Positions 56,228-64,000 of a stretch of DNA of 64,000 bases are shown here, one piece after another. The translations under genes were made by a program, and so were the position numbers. The stretch lies in contig DASXLB010000024.1 of assembly GCA_036496585.1 (NCBI GenBank), positions 1 through 64,000 of the forward strand, given 5' to 3'. Source of the DNA: Vicinamibacterales bacterium (GTDB lineage: Bacteria > Acidobacteriota > Vicinamibacteria > Vicinamibacterales > 2-12-FULL-66-21). The first letter of the stretch is position 1, and every line of letters begins with the position of its first letter. The notes beneath the pieces were generated by a model, which worked only from the letters and a program-made list of their open reading frames with translations, was not told where the DNA came from and did no database searches.

Positions 56228-56259
56228 TCACGCCTCCCCTGCGAAAGTCCCAGGTCCCC

Positions 56260-56727
56260 ATGAAACACCCCGTCCTCTATTTCGCGGGTGCGGTTCTGGC
56301 CTGTGCCACGGCCGCTGGATGCTACGGATACGACAGCAAGACCATCGCGCCGACGAGCGCCGCGGCGCCGACGGCCGATGCGCTGGTCGGGACGTGGAAG
56401 TCGGCGTCGACGAACATCATCCCGTCGGCATCGAGCTGCACCGATTTCACGTGGACGCCCAGCCAGCAGTCGGCCACGGCGGCAGCCGGCTCCTTCAACG
56501 CGACCTGCGCAGGCGGACTGCACGCCGTCGGCACGGCCAGCGGCACGCTGAGCGGCACGACGATCACCTGGCAGGCCCAGGGCACGGCCTCGACCCCCGA
56601 CATCGCCTCGTGCGCCATCACGCTCACCGGCACCGCCGAGCTCGGCGCAACCTCGATCCGCGTTCCCTACACAGGGAACACGTGCCTGGGACCGGTCTCC
56701 GGCGTCGAAGTCCTAGATAAGAAATAA
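56260..56727 (+). CDS. Small lipoprotein of unknown function
   Basis: A 155-residue exported protein with a clear lipoprotein signal (VLYFAGAVLACATAAGCYG). The mature part is Ser/Thr/Ala-rich with LVGTWKSASTNIIPSASSCTDFTW, reminiscent of small secreted beta-barrel or lipocalin-like proteins that begin with GTW. Four more Cys in the mature chain could form two disulfides (SSCTDF, ATCAGG, ASCAIT, NTCLGP). Encoded divergently from def. Not assignable to a named family. Confidence 0.7.
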   Translation: MKHPVLYFAGAVLACATAAGCYGYDSKTIAPTSAAAPTADALVGTWKSASTNIIPSASSCTDFTWTPSQQSATAAAGSFNATCAGGLHAVGTASGTLSGTTITWQAQGTASTPDIASCAITLTGTAELGATSIRVPYTGNTCLGPVSGVEVLDKK

Positions 56728-56728
56728 A

Positions 56729-56797
56729 GGACACGAAGGAGGGCGGAGGACACGAACGAGCGGGGCTCGCTTCATGGCTTCGCCCTCCTTCTGTCCT
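56729..56797. terminator. Large hairpin between convergent genes
   Basis: GGACA...GAAGGAGGGCG (56729-56745) pairs with CGCCCTCCTTC...TGTCC (56781-56797), with a smaller GAGC/GCTC hairpin in the loop. No long T run, but the position between convergent stops at 56727 and 56800 suggests a two-way terminator. Confidence 0.6.
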
Positions 56798-56799
56798 TC

Positions 56800-57807
56800 C
56801 TAGCCGAGGTCGTCCGCGTTCTTGGCGCCGTAGAACTCGAACCACGGGCGGGCCGGCTTGAGGCGCGCGTTCACGTTGGCGATGTTCTTCACGCCCTCGT
56901 TCTCGAGCCAGCTGCGGAACGCGTCGGCTCCCTGCTTGGCGTAGATCGGGATGCCGTCCTTCCAGGTGGCGCGACCGCACAGCACCCCTGAGAACCGGGT
57001 GCCGGCTTCGCCGGCGAGATCCAGCGTTTCGCTGAACTCGGCGTTGCTGACACCGGCCGACAGGTAGATGAACGGTCGCGCGGTCGCTTCGGCGGTCTTG
57101 CGGAACCACGCCTTGGCTTCCTCGCGGGAATAGGCGGCCTGGCCGCCGAACGCCTTCGTGCCCTCGACGAACTTCATGTTGATCGGCACTTCCACCTTCA
57201 GCACGTCGACGCCGTAGCGATCCTTGGTGAACTCGCGCATATAGGCTTCGACGAGCTGCGGCTTCTTCTTCGCGAACTCGAGCCCTTTTTCGTCGAGCCC
57301 CTGCTCGTAGGCGATGATCTCGAGGAAGTACGGGATGTCGTTGGCGCGGCACTCGTCGCCGATGCGTTCCGCCCAGGCGTGCTTGTGGTCGTTGATCTTC
57401 GGCGCGTCGTTCGGCGCGTAGTAGAGCAGGATCTTCACGCAGTCGCCGCCGGCTTCCTTGATCCGGCGCACCGACCACAGGTCGAGCAGGTCGGGCAGGC
57501 GACCCGGCGTCGCGGCGTCGTAGCCGGTCTTTTCGTAGGCGAGCAGTAGCCCCGAACCCTTCGCGCGGCGCTTGCTCGCCGGCAGCCCCCACTCCGGATC
57601 GAGCAGAATCGCGCTGGCGTGCCGGGTGAGCACCTCCGTGACGAGGATCTTGAATTCCTCGAGATCCTTGTCGCCGACGGTGCCGCCGCGCTCCTTGGCC
57701 AGCGACTTCTGCAGCGACCCGCGCTGATCCATCGCCGCCGCCGCGATGACGCCGCGATCGTCGGCCACTGCCTTCATGCCTGCGAGCTTGCCTGCTGAGA
57801 TTTTCAC
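56800..57807 (-). CDS. Tagatose-1,6-bisphosphate aldolase-like protein (LacD family)
   Basis: A 335-residue class I aldolase of the LacD/DeoC-like barrel type, splitting a ketose bisphosphate into two triose phosphates. Recognisable parts are VIAAAAMDQRGSLQKSL, AILLDPEWGLPA, DCVKILLYYAPND, VLKVEVPINMKFVEG (probable Schiff-base Lys in VLKVEVP), YLSAGVSNAEF and VLCGRATWKDGI. It is the last gene of the pduO-hpnCDE-thiI transcription unit, 9 bp after thiI. No tagatose or lactose genes are nearby, so the real substrate may be a different sugar phosphate. Confidence 0.85.
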   Translation of the reverse strand: MKISAGKLAGMKAVADDRGVIAAAAMDQRGSLQKSLAKERGGTVGDKDLEEFKILVTEVLTRHASAILLDPEWGLPASKRRAKGSGLLLAYEKTGYDAATPGRLPDLLDLWSVRRIKEAGGDCVKILLYYAPNDAPKINDHKHAWAERIGDECRANDIPYFLEIIAYEQGLDEKGLEFAKKKPQLVEAYMREFTKDRYGVDVLKVEVPINMKFVEGTKAFGGQAAYSREEAKAWFRKTAEATARPFIYLSAGVSNAEFSETLDLAGEAGTRFSGVLCGRATWKDGIPIYAKQGADAFRSWLENEGVKNIANVNARLKPARPWFEFYGAKNADDLG

Positions 57808-57816
57808 GGGTCAATT

Positions 57817-58980
57817 CTATATGGGAAAACGATGGTGCTCCACCACGGCCTCGTCGGCCGACCTGGCGACAATATCGTCGATCGGCAGCTCCGCCTCGGC
57901 GCGCTCCACATCGTCCCGCTTCGCCCGGGTCGCCGGGTGCCGCGGCGTGAACAGCGTGCAGCAGTCCTGATCGGGAACGATCGAGATCGGATAGGTCCCG
58001 ATCCGCTGCGCTTCGGCGGTGATCTCTTCTTTGTCCATGCCGACGAGCGGGCGCAGCACCGGCAGCGACACCACGCTGCCAATCGTCGCCATGTTCTCGA
58101 GCGTCTGCGACGCCACCTGGCCGACGACCTCGCCTGTGACGAGCGCCTGCGCGTGCTGCCGCGTGGCAATCCGCTCGGCGATCCGCATCATCAGCCGCCG
58201 GTAGATGACCACCCGCAGCGGCGGCGCCACCGCCAGGACGACGCGCTGCTGGATCTCGCCGAAAGCGACCATGAACAGCTTCGAGTCGAACTGGAAACGC
58301 GCCAGCGATCGCGCCAGCTCCTGCGCCTTCTCCTGCGACGCGCGCGACAGGATCGGATAGCTGTGGAAGTGCACGAGATGGACGCGACAGCCGCGGCGCA
58401 TCATCCGCCACGCCGCCACCGGCGAGTCGATCCCTCCCGACATCAGGCAGGTGACGCGGCCGCTGGCGCCGACCGGCAGCCCGCCCGGACCGCGCTCCTT
58501 GCCGAAGGCATAGAACGCGTCGCGCGTGAGCGCCTCGACGTTGATCGTCAACGCCGGCTCGTCGAGGTCCACGTGCCAGCCGCGCGCCTCCTTGATCCGG
58601 CCGCCGACCTCCCGCTCGATCTGTGGCGACGTCAGCGGAAAGCGCTTGTCGGCGCGGCGCGCCGAAACGCGGAAGCTCGCCGGATCCTCGGGGCCGAGGT
58701 CCTTCAGGATGGCGGCGGCGATGGCATCGACGTCGAGCGGCGCCCGTCCGGCTCTCGAGAAGTTGGCGATACCGAAGACGGTCGACAGCCGATCGCGCAC
58801 CGACTCCCACGTGGACGCCGGGCCGAGCTCGACCTCGATGCGTCCCATCAGCACGCGGACCGCCGGCACGTCGAGCCCCTTGACCGCCGCGCGGATGTTG
58901 CGCGTCAGACGGGCGATGAACCACGGACGGTTCCTGCCCTTGAGTGCGATCTCCTGATAGTGAACGATGACTGATTGCAT
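57817..58980 (-). CDS. thiI: tRNA 4-thiouridine synthase ThiI (without rhodanese domain)
   Basis: Adenylates tRNA U8 and transfers sulfur to it; may also feed thiazole synthesis. A 387-residue protein with NFLD/THUMP at the N-terminus (HYQEIALKGRNRPWF) and the PP-loop CLMSGGIDSPVAAW near residue 180. The catalytic Cys is in PDQDCCTLF. The C-terminal rhodanese domain of the E. coli enzyme is absent, as in many bacteria and archaea. ATG 58980 is given; a GTG at 58989 would create a GTGA overlap with hpnE, the style of this genome, and is equally likely. Confidence 0.9.
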   Translation of the reverse strand: MQSVIVHYQEIALKGRNRPWFIARLTRNIRAAVKGLDVPAVRVLMGRIEVELGPASTWESVRDRLSTVFGIANFSRAGRAPLDVDAIAAAILKDLGPEDPASFRVSARRADKRFPLTSPQIEREVGGRIKEARGWHVDLDEPALTINVEALTRDAFYAFGKERGPGGLPVGASGRVTCLMSGGIDSPVAAWRMMRRGCRVHLVHFHSYPILSRASQEKAQELARSLARFQFDSKLFMVAFGEIQQRVVLAVAPPLRVVIYRRLMMRIAERIATRQHAQALVTGEVVGQVASQTLENMATIGSVVSLPVLRPLVGMDKEEITAEAQRIGTYPISIVPDQDCCTLFTPRHPATRAKRDDVERAEAELPIDDIVARSADEAVVEHHRFPI

Positions 58981-58985
58981 GTCCT

Positions 58986-60359
58986 TCACCCGCCTCGCCC
59001 GCTCGATTCCAGGATGGCGGCAGCGGCGCGATGGCCGGCGGCCGCCGCGCTCTCGATTGTCGCCGGCAATCCCGTGTCGATCCAGTCGCCCGCCAGATAC
59101 AGCCCTCGTACCGGCGTGGTCACGGCCGGCCGCGGCGGCTGTCCGGGCGCGACGGAGAACGTCGCCCGCTTTTCGCGGATGACGGTGCCGCGGATCAGAC
59201 GCGCCTGGCGCGCGCCAGGTATCGCGTCGGCCACCTCGCGCGCGGCCAGCCCGACGAGCGCCTCGGTCCCCTGCGGCGCCAGCAGCTCGGCGCCGCTCGC
59301 CACCAGCGACAGATGCGACGCCGACTCGCCGAACACCCGCCGCTTGTCGAACACCCACTGCATCTGACGGCCAGGCAGACCGACGAATTCGTCTTCCATC
59401 ACGGTGCGGTCGTACCAGAGATTCACCGTCACGATCGGCTTGGCGTCCATGGCGGCGGCGTTCGCGACGATTGTCGAGAGCGGCGCCGTCTCGCCGGTCA
59501 GCAGCGTCTCGAGAGCAAACCAGGGCACCGCCGCGACAACGGCCCGGGCGGTGATCGGCTCGCCGCGCACGTCAACCGCCGCGACCGCGCCGCGCTCGAT
59601 CCGGACGCGGGCGAGCGCGTTGACGCGCACCTCGCCCCCCCGCTGCTCGACGTAATGCCGCGCCGGTAGCGCGTACATCTCGTGGAGCGGCACCTCCGAA
59701 AGAGCGATCGACGAGTCGGTGCGGTCGCCGCGGCTGAACATCGCGGACAGCACCTGCAGAAACGCCAGCGCCGAGGCCTCGGCGGGCGACTGGTTGAGTG
59801 CCGCGACCGCCAGCGGCTCCCAGAGCCACTCGCGAAGGCGGCCGGACTGCCGGCGCCGCGTCAGCCAGTCGGCGACGGTAGCGTCCGGCGCATCGCGCCG
59901 GGGCGGCGCGAACAGATCGCGGCGGACGCGCAGAACCGCCAGCTTTTCCCTGCCGCTCAGCGCGTCCCACCGGAAGACACCCGCCAGCAGGTGGAAGGGG
60001 CTGGGCCACCTCGGGCACTTCAGCACCGTCCGGGTACCCGTCCGATCGAGATACGGCACCTCGAGCGACGGCTGTACACGAACGTGACGTACGGCATCGA
60101 TGCGGCGCAGCAACTCGAACGTCTGGCGATAGCACCCGAACAGCACGTGCTGGCCGTTGTCGACGAGCTCACCCGTCTCCCGATCGCGAAAAGCGGTGGC
60201 CCGCCCCCCGAGCTGACCGCGCGCCTCGAGGACGATCACGCGCAGGCCGCGCTCGGCGAGCGCCGTGGCCGCCGCGAGCCCGGCGACGCCGGCACCGATC
60301 ACCGCCGCGTCGAATACAGGCGTCTGCGTCGAGGCCGTCCATCCGGCGACCTCGCTCAC
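58986..60359 (-). CDS. hpnE: Hydroxysqualene dehydroxylase (HpnE)
   Basis: FAD enzyme that reduces hydroxysqualene to squalene. A 457-residue amine-oxidase/desaturase fold: dinucleotide motif AAVIGAGVAGLAAATALAE near residue 20, GGRATAFRDRETGELVDNGQ (split: GGRATAF and VDNGQHVLFGCY), and the C-terminal FAD motif LYLAGDWIDTGLPATIESA. GTG 60359 overlaps the hpnD stop. Together with HpnC and HpnD encoded upstream it completes squalene synthesis from farnesyl diphosphate. Confidence 0.93.
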   Translation of the reverse strand: MSEVAGWTASTQTPVFDAAVIGAGVAGLAAATALAERGLRVIVLEARGQLGGRATAFRDRETGELVDNGQHVLFGCYRQTFELLRRIDAVRHVRVQPSLEVPYLDRTGTRTVLKCPRWPSPFHLLAGVFRWDALSGREKLAVLRVRRDLFAPPRRDAPDATVADWLTRRRQSGRLREWLWEPLAVAALNQSPAEASALAFLQVLSAMFSRGDRTDSSIALSEVPLHEMYALPARHYVEQRGGEVRVNALARVRIERGAVAAVDVRGEPITARAVVAAVPWFALETLLTGETAPLSTIVANAAAMDAKPIVTVNLWYDRTVMEDEFVGLPGRQMQWVFDKRRVFGESASHLSLVASGAELLAPQGTEALVGLAAREVADAIPGARQARLIRGTVIREKRATFSVAPGQPPRPAVTTPVRGLYLAGDWIDTGLPATIESAAAAGHRAAAAILESSGRGG

Positions 60360-61192
60360 CTGCCGGTCACCAGCGTCCGCGCCCACGTCCCCGCCGCAAT
60401 CAGGGCGCGGCGCGGCCGCGGCACGCGGATGACCTCGCTGAAGACGTCGTAGCCGGAGCGTTCGATGCGATCGAGGATGCCGCGGTAGACGTTCCCCATG
60501 ATGCGCGCCGCAACGAGCCGCCGGGCCTCGGCGCGCGGCAACGTGGCGTCGGCGCGCGCGTAGTATTGGCGGGCGCGCTCGCCCTCAAACGCGAGGAGCG
60601 CCTTCACCTGCGGCGAACGCACGCCGCGCCCGGAGTGCGTGACCTCGGCGCCGAGATCCGCTTCGCTGACTCCGAAGCGCCGCAGATCCTCGAGCGGCAG
60701 ATAGACGCGGCCGAGACCGAGATCGCCCGGCACGTCGCGCAGGATGTTGGTCAACTGCAGCGCGACGCCGAGATCGATCGCGTACCGCCGGGCGGCCGGA
60801 TCCTGGCACCCGAAGATCTGCACGCACATCAAGCCGACCGCCGAGGCGACCCGGATGCAGTACTCGTACAGCTCCTCGAACGTCTCGTAGCGGCGCCCGT
60901 GCAGGTCCATCTCGACGCCTTCCACCAGTGCGTCGAAGGCCGAACGCGGCAGCGCATAAGCGGCGATGAGCGGCTGCAACGCCCGACCCTGCGGCGTCGC
61001 CGGCGCGGCGCCGTCGAAGCAGCGCGCCACCTCTTCCCGCCAGTGCTGCACGGCGGCGGCGCTGTGCTCCGCCGGCGTCTCGTCGACCGCATCGTCCACC
61101 GCGCGGCAGAAATCCCAGACGGCGACGATGGCGCGGCGCTGGTCGGCCGGCAGAACCAGGAACGAGTAGTAGAAGCTCGTATCTCTTGCCAC
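60356..61192 (-). CDS. hpnD: Presqualene diphosphate synthase (HpnD)
   Basis: Joins two farnesyl diphosphates into presqualene diphosphate. A 278-residue squalene/phytoene-synthase fold with both Asp-rich motifs: DFCRAVDDAVDE near residue 28 and LQLTNILRDVPGDLGLGRVYLP. The YxxGL-like helix VASAVGLMCVQIFG is also typical. GTG start 12 bp after the hpnC stop. Confidence 0.93.
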   Translation of the reverse strand: MARDTSFYYSFLVLPADQRRAIVAVWDFCRAVDDAVDETPAEHSAAAVQHWREEVARCFDGAAPATPQGRALQPLIAAYALPRSAFDALVEGVEMDLHGRRYETFEELYEYCIRVASAVGLMCVQIFGCQDPAARRYAIDLGVALQLTNILRDVPGDLGLGRVYLPLEDLRRFGVSEADLGAEVTHSGRGVRSPQVKALLAFEGERARQYYARADATLPRAEARRLVAARIMGNVYRGILDRIERSGYDVFSEVIRVPRPRRALIAAGTWARTLVTGR

Positions 61193-61204
61193 AACCTCGG
61201 TGCC

Positions 61205-62101
61205 TTAGCCGCGCGTCCGCATGGAAGGGTCCCTGGTCCACGAAAGCGTCCGCCAGAGGATCCCGGGCGCATCCGTCCTGGTCAGCGTCGGACGCCGCGT
61301 GTAGACGTCGAAGCCGACCGCCTCCAGCTTATCCAGAACCCGTGTGCCGCCGAGCCAGGTGGCGCGCAGTTCGAGCCGCAGCCGGCCGCCGACGCCGTCG
61401 CAGACCGGTCGTCCCGCGCCAAAGAGCGCGCGCGTCCGAGCCGCCGCGTCGGCAAGCGCCGCCCGCCAAGGCGGCGTCAACGGGCGCCCGTCGAGATCCT
61501 CGGTGCGGGCGCCGGGCGGTTCCCATGTTTCAGCCGGCAGGTACAGGCGCCCCTTCTGCCAGTCGACGGCGAAGTCCTGCCAGAAATTGGTCAACTGGAG
61601 CGCCGTGCAGAGCGCGTCGGACGCCGTGTCGAGCTCGGCGTTCTGGTGACCGGCGATCCGCAGTACCAGCCGGCCGATCGGATTCGCGGAGCGACGGCAG
61701 TAATCGAGGACGTCGGTCCATGTCTCGTATCTCGTCGTCGTCACGTCCTGGCGGAACGCGCTGAGCAGGTCGCGGAAGAGTCCGGGGGGAAGGCGGCATG
61801 CGCGGATCGTCTCGCGCAGCGCGACGAAGACGTCGGCGTGCGCTTCGCGCGGCAGCGGCTCGCTTCCGGCAGCGGCGTCGAGGCGGGATTGCCAGTCGTC
61901 GAGGTCGGCGATGCGATCACGAGCCGGACGCGCGCCCTCATCAGCCATGTCGTCGGCGATGCGGGCGAACGCATAGACAGCGGCGATGTGTGGACGCATC
62001 GCGCGCGGGAGCAGCCGGGACGCGACCGGAAAGTTCTCGTAGTGCGTCTGCGACAGCCGCTCGCAGTAGGCGTAGGCGCCTGCGAGCTCGGGATTCACCA
62101 C
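61205..62101 (-). CDS. hpnC: Hydroxysqualene synthase (HpnC)
   Basis: Converts presqualene diphosphate to hydroxysqualene. A 298-residue member of the squalene/phytoene-synthase family, with the HpnC-style start AYCERLSQTHYENFPVASRL. The first Asp motif is AFARIADDMADE and the second is LQLTNFWQDFAVDWQKGRLY. Two consecutive GTG codons (62101, 62098) can serve as start; the second makes a GTGA overlap with the upstream pduO-type stop. Order hpnC-hpnD-hpnE as in hopanoid clusters, but squalene-hopene cyclase is not in this window. Confidence 0.93.
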   Translation of the reverse strand: MVNPELAGAYAYCERLSQTHYENFPVASRLLPRAMRPHIAAVYAFARIADDMADEGARPARDRIADLDDWQSRLDAAAGSEPLPREAHADVFVALRETIRACRLPPGLFRDLLSAFRQDVTTTRYETWTDVLDYCRRSANPIGRLVLRIAGHQNAELDTASDALCTALQLTNFWQDFAVDWQKGRLYLPAETWEPPGARTEDLDGRPLTPPWRAALADAAARTRALFGAGRPVCDGVGGRLRLELRATWLGGTRVLDKLEAVGFDVYTRRPTLTRTDAPGILWRTLSWTRDPSMRTRG

Positions 62102-62646
62102 TCGATATCGGGCGTGTCGTCGCGGAAGTTGGCGACGCGGGCCATGACGAAGAGCAGATCGGAGAGACGGTTGACGTAGATCAGCAGCGCCGGGTCGAAC
62201 GACGATTCGTCGGCGGCGCGCAGCGCGACGATTGCACGCTCGGCCCGCCGGCAGACCGTGCGCGCGACGTGCAAGGTCGCGCCGGCCGTCGAGCCGCCGG
62301 CGAGGACGAACCGCCGGAGCGGCGGCAGCAGCGACTCGAGCATGTCAATCCACCGCTCGAGACGCACGACGTCGGCCGCGCCGATGTCGGTTTTCGCCAC
62401 GCGTTCGGCGATGCGGTGGGACGGATCCGCGAGCCGGGCGCCGATTGCGAACAGATCGCGCTGGATCTGCACGAGCATCTCCGCGAGCTCGGCGGCATGC
62501 GGCATCGCCGATCGGGCCAGCCCGAGCCAGGCGTTCAGCTCGTCGACGTCGCCGTAGGTCGCCACGCGCAGATCCGACTTGAGGACGCGCGTGCCGTCGA
62601 ACAGGCCGGTATCGCCGCTGTCGCCGGTCCTGGTGTAGATTTTCAC
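62095..62646 (-). CDS. ATP:cob(I)alamin adenosyltransferase (PduO type)
   Basis: Makes adenosylcobalamin from cob(I)alamin and ATP. A 183-residue protein of the PduO/MMAB type, with the N-terminal P-loop-like VKIYTRTGDSGDTGLFDG and the helical core with DELNAWLG, RFVLAGGSTAGATLHVARTVCRRAER and YVNRLSDLLFVMAR (each shortened here to its key part). GTG 62646 lies nine bases after a minus-strand TATAAT. First gene of the hpn operon, an unexpected partner. No cobalamin riboswitch is seen upstream. Confidence 0.92.
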   Translation of the reverse strand: MKIYTRTGDSGDTGLFDGTRVLKSDLRVATYGDVDELNAWLGLARSAMPHAAELAEMLVQIQRDLFAIGARLADPSHRIAERVAKTDIGAADVVRLERWIDMLESLLPPLRRFVLAGGSTAGATLHVARTVCRRAERAIVALRAADESSFDPALLIYVNRLSDLLFVMARVANFRDDTPDIEW

Positions 62647-62649
62647 CGC

Positions 62650-63381
62650 TTGGGAATTATAAGGCGGAGGGGTGCAGGGACGCCCCGCGGGTCGACGGCC
62701 GCGGCTTCCCTGCCGGCGCCGGTAGCGCGCCAGCGCTTCCGCCGCAGGCTTTTGGGGTGGTACCGCCGACACGGCCGCGATCTCCCGTGGCGCCGGACGT
62801 CCGATCCGTACCACATCCTCGTGTCCGAAGTCATGCTGCAGCAGACGCAGGTGGATCGGGTGCTGCCGAAATACCACGAGTGGCTCGAGAAGTATCCGAG
62901 CCTGCAGGCGCTCGCCGAAGCGCCCGTGGATGACGTGGCCGAGACCTGGCGGCCGCTCGGCTACAACATCCGGCCCCGGCGGCTCCACGCCATCGCCCGC
63001 GAATCTGTGGCGCGCTACGGCGGATCGCTCCCCGACGACGAGCAGGCGCTGCGATCGTTCAAGGGGGTCGGCGAATACACCGCGGGCGCGGTGATGAGCT
63101 TCGCGTTCGGCAAGCGTGCCGCGATCCTCGACACCAACGTGGCGCGCGTTCTGTTCCGGGTCTTCGTCGGGCGCGGCGATCCGAAGGCGCACGCCATGAA
63201 GAAACACCTGTGGGCGATCTCGCGAACCGTGCTGCCGCATCGCCACGTCTTCGACTTCAATCAGGCGCTGATGGATTTCGGGGCCACGCTCTGCACGGCT
63301 CGACGGCCGCAGTGCCTCCTCTGTCCGATGCGGGACGCCTGCGCCGCGTATCCGTTCAACCCTGAGCGCGAGCGCGGATGA
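62650..63381 (+). CDS. mutY: A/G-specific adenine glycosylase, short form without C-terminal domain
   Basis: Removes adenine mispaired with 8-oxoguanine. HhH-GPD core complete: [20 protein letters not shown] with catalytic Glu in [25 protein letters not shown] hairpin, catalytic Asp in [11 protein letters not shown]. The iron-sulfur ligands are in [17 protein letters not shown] (C-x6-C-x2-C-x5-C). It ends about 5 residues later, so the Nudix-like 8-oxoG-reading domain is missing; a Nudix gene overlaps the stop by 4 bp. The start is unsettled: no ATG/GTG is in frame. TTG 62650 gives the longest frame but lies before the likely promoter; CTG 62710 or TTG 62752 are alternatives. Confidence 0.85.
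   Translation: MGIIRRRGAGTPRGSTAAASLPAPVARQRFRRRLLGWYRRHGRDLPWRRTSDPYHILVSEVMLQQTQVDRVLPKYHEWLEKYPSLQALAEAPVDDVAETWRPLGYNIRPRRLHAIARESVARYGGSLPDDEQALRSFKGVGEYTAGAVMSFAFGKRAAILDTNVARVLFRVFVGRGDPKAHAMKKHLWAISRTVLPHRHVFDFNQALMDFGATLCTARRPQCLLCPMRDACAAYPFNPERERG
62656..62663. promoter_or_regulatory. Overlapping divergent -10 elements (minus TATAAT 62656-62661, plus TATAAG 62658-62663)
   Basis: The minus-strand TATAAT ends 9 nt before the GTG of the adenosyltransferase gene. The plus-strand TATAAG would start transcription near 62670, just where a GTG (62672) opens a 17-codon frame ending at 62725, ahead of the mutY core in another frame. Confidence 0.5.
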
Positions 63382-63761
63382 TCGTGGTCGTCGCGGCCGC
63401 CGTCATCGAGGACGCCGGGCGCTTTTTCGTTGCGCGGCGCCAGGCCGGCGTCCACCTCGAAGGCTACTGGGAGTTTCCCGGCGGCAAGTGCGAGCCCGGC
63501 GAGAGCCTCGAGGCGTGCCTGGCGCGGGAGATGCGCGAGGAACTGGGGGCCGAGGCGGACATCGGCGGCGAGATCTTCGCCGTGAGCCACCAGTATCCCG
63601 ACCGGACCGTCGAGCTGCACTTTCTCGCCTGCCGCCTGCTCAGCGATCCCAAGCCACTCCTCGGCCAGGAGCTGCAGTGGGTCGGCCGCGCCGGCCTGCG
63701 CTCGCTGCGCTTCCCTCCGGCAGACGATGCGCTGATCGCGTGGCTCGAAAGCCGCGGCTGA
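63378..63761 (+). CDS. Nudix hydrolase (MutT-like, 8-oxo-dGTP diphosphatase candidate)
   Basis: A 127-residue Nudix protein. The full Nudix box is present: [20 protein letters not shown] followed by ELGA, i.e. G-x5-E-x7-REMREELGA, so it should be catalytic. The N-terminus [19 protein letters not shown] and the WEFPGGK lead-in are MutT-like. Its ATG overlaps the mutY stop by 4 bp (ATGA). The pair therefore couples adenine glycosylase and nucleotide sanitation, both of the GO system against 8-oxoguanine. It could also partner MutY physically; not shown by sequence. Confidence 0.9.
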   Translation: MIVVVAAAVIEDAGRFFVARRQAGVHLEGYWEFPGGKCEPGESLEACLAREMREELGAEADIGGEIFAVSHQYPDRTVELHFLACRLLSDPKPLLGQELQWVGRAGLRSLRFPPADDALIAWLESRG

Positions 63762-63790
63762 GACGCGGCAGGCCCCGGGCGCGCGCCGCC

Positions 63791-64000
63791 TCAGACGAAC
63801 GGCAGCGAGATGACGCTGGCGGTCGCCTCGCCCACCGACACCGCGGTCCCTGGCTCGACGAAATCGCGCTGCACGTACGCGAGCGCGATCGGACGGGAGA
63901 GCGCCGGAGACCACACGCCGCTCGTCACGCGCCCGATCTCCCTGTCGGCGGATCGAATCGTGGCGCCGTGGCCGGGCACGGGCGCCGCGAGATCGAGCGT
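63791..64000 (-). CDS. gcvT: Aminomethyltransferase GcvT, C-terminal part (runs off the window)
   Basis: Seventy C-terminal residues of the glycine cleavage T protein. Visible are VPGHGATIRSADREIGRVTS, GVWSPALSRPIALAYVQRDF and the final AVSVGEATASVISLPFV, matching the C-terminal beta-barrel of GcvT (GxVTSGxxSPxLxxxIALAYV). The folate-binding N-terminal region is outside. YgfZ-like proteins share the fold, but the final pattern is closer to GcvT. Confidence 0.8.
   Translation of the reverse strand, partial: TLDLAAPVPGHGATIRSADREIGRVTSGVWSPALSRPIALAYVQRDFVEPGTAVSVGEATASVISLPFV

Noticed and set aside
62646..62760. Cobalamin riboswitch before the adenosyltransferase gene
   Set aside because: The start lies only nine bases from a -10 element; there is no leader RNA to hold a riboswitch.

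Overview
The window is high-GC, densely packed bacterial chromosome. It carries Oar-like TonB receptors with an N-terminal carboxypeptidase-regulatory domain, 'VWFA-related' proteins with TPR tails, sulfatase-like/TPR lipoproteins, and hpnCDE squalene synthesis. This combination points to Acidobacteriota, probably the Vicinamibacteria. The lineage is inferred from gene content; there is no rRNA here. No insertion sequence, prophage, CRISPR array or plasmid gene is visible.

Layout. 1-330: start of a GIY-YIG gene and tRNA-Glu. 469-5366: M23 peptidase with a triplicated 3' tail, then a cupredoxin-like lipoprotein, ctaA, ctaB and a DUF420 protein (heme A / terminal oxidase biogenesis). 5376-8996: diguanylate cyclase and a serine hydrolase-NamZ fusion. 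9022-19329: six genes for secreted proteins, namely two beta-propeller paralogues, two alkaline-phosphatase-superfamily/TPR proteins and two VWA/TPR proteins. 19344-24181: a lipoprotein and a TonB receptor. 24294-31095: CsoR-like repressor divergent from a fadN-hydrolase-hydrolase-fadA-fadE beta-oxidation operon. 31270-37626: RND efflux operon plus a DUF1684 lipoprotein. 37911-44432: HAD phosphatase, SirB1-like protein, second TonB receptor, PadR/PspC pair. 44614-48640: M20 peptidase, a four-helix-bundle protein gene between inverted short-repeat arrays, sulfurtransferase, membrane protein/wHTH pair. 48671-53477: MBL hydrolase and an AttEFGH-like ABC system. 53509-57807: thioesterase, thyX, def, small lipoprotein, aldolase. 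57817-62646: pduO-hpnC-hpnD-hpnE-thiI operon running into the aldolase. 62650-64000: mutY, Nudix hydrolase, end of gcvT.

Genome style. Operon genes are joined again and again by a 4-bp GTGA start/stop overlap. Several divergent pairs have -10 hexamers that overlap on opposite strands, with start codons only 6-9 nt downstream, which suggests leaderless mRNAs. Between genes lie several families of short repeats: nonamer arrays (GCACCCTTA-like), heptamer arrays (CCGATNN) and a palindrome family with compensatory changes. The most interesting structure is the four-helix-bundle gene at 46219-46587, framed by inverted nonamer arrays; a third such array is built in frame into a VWA protein at 17491-17588.
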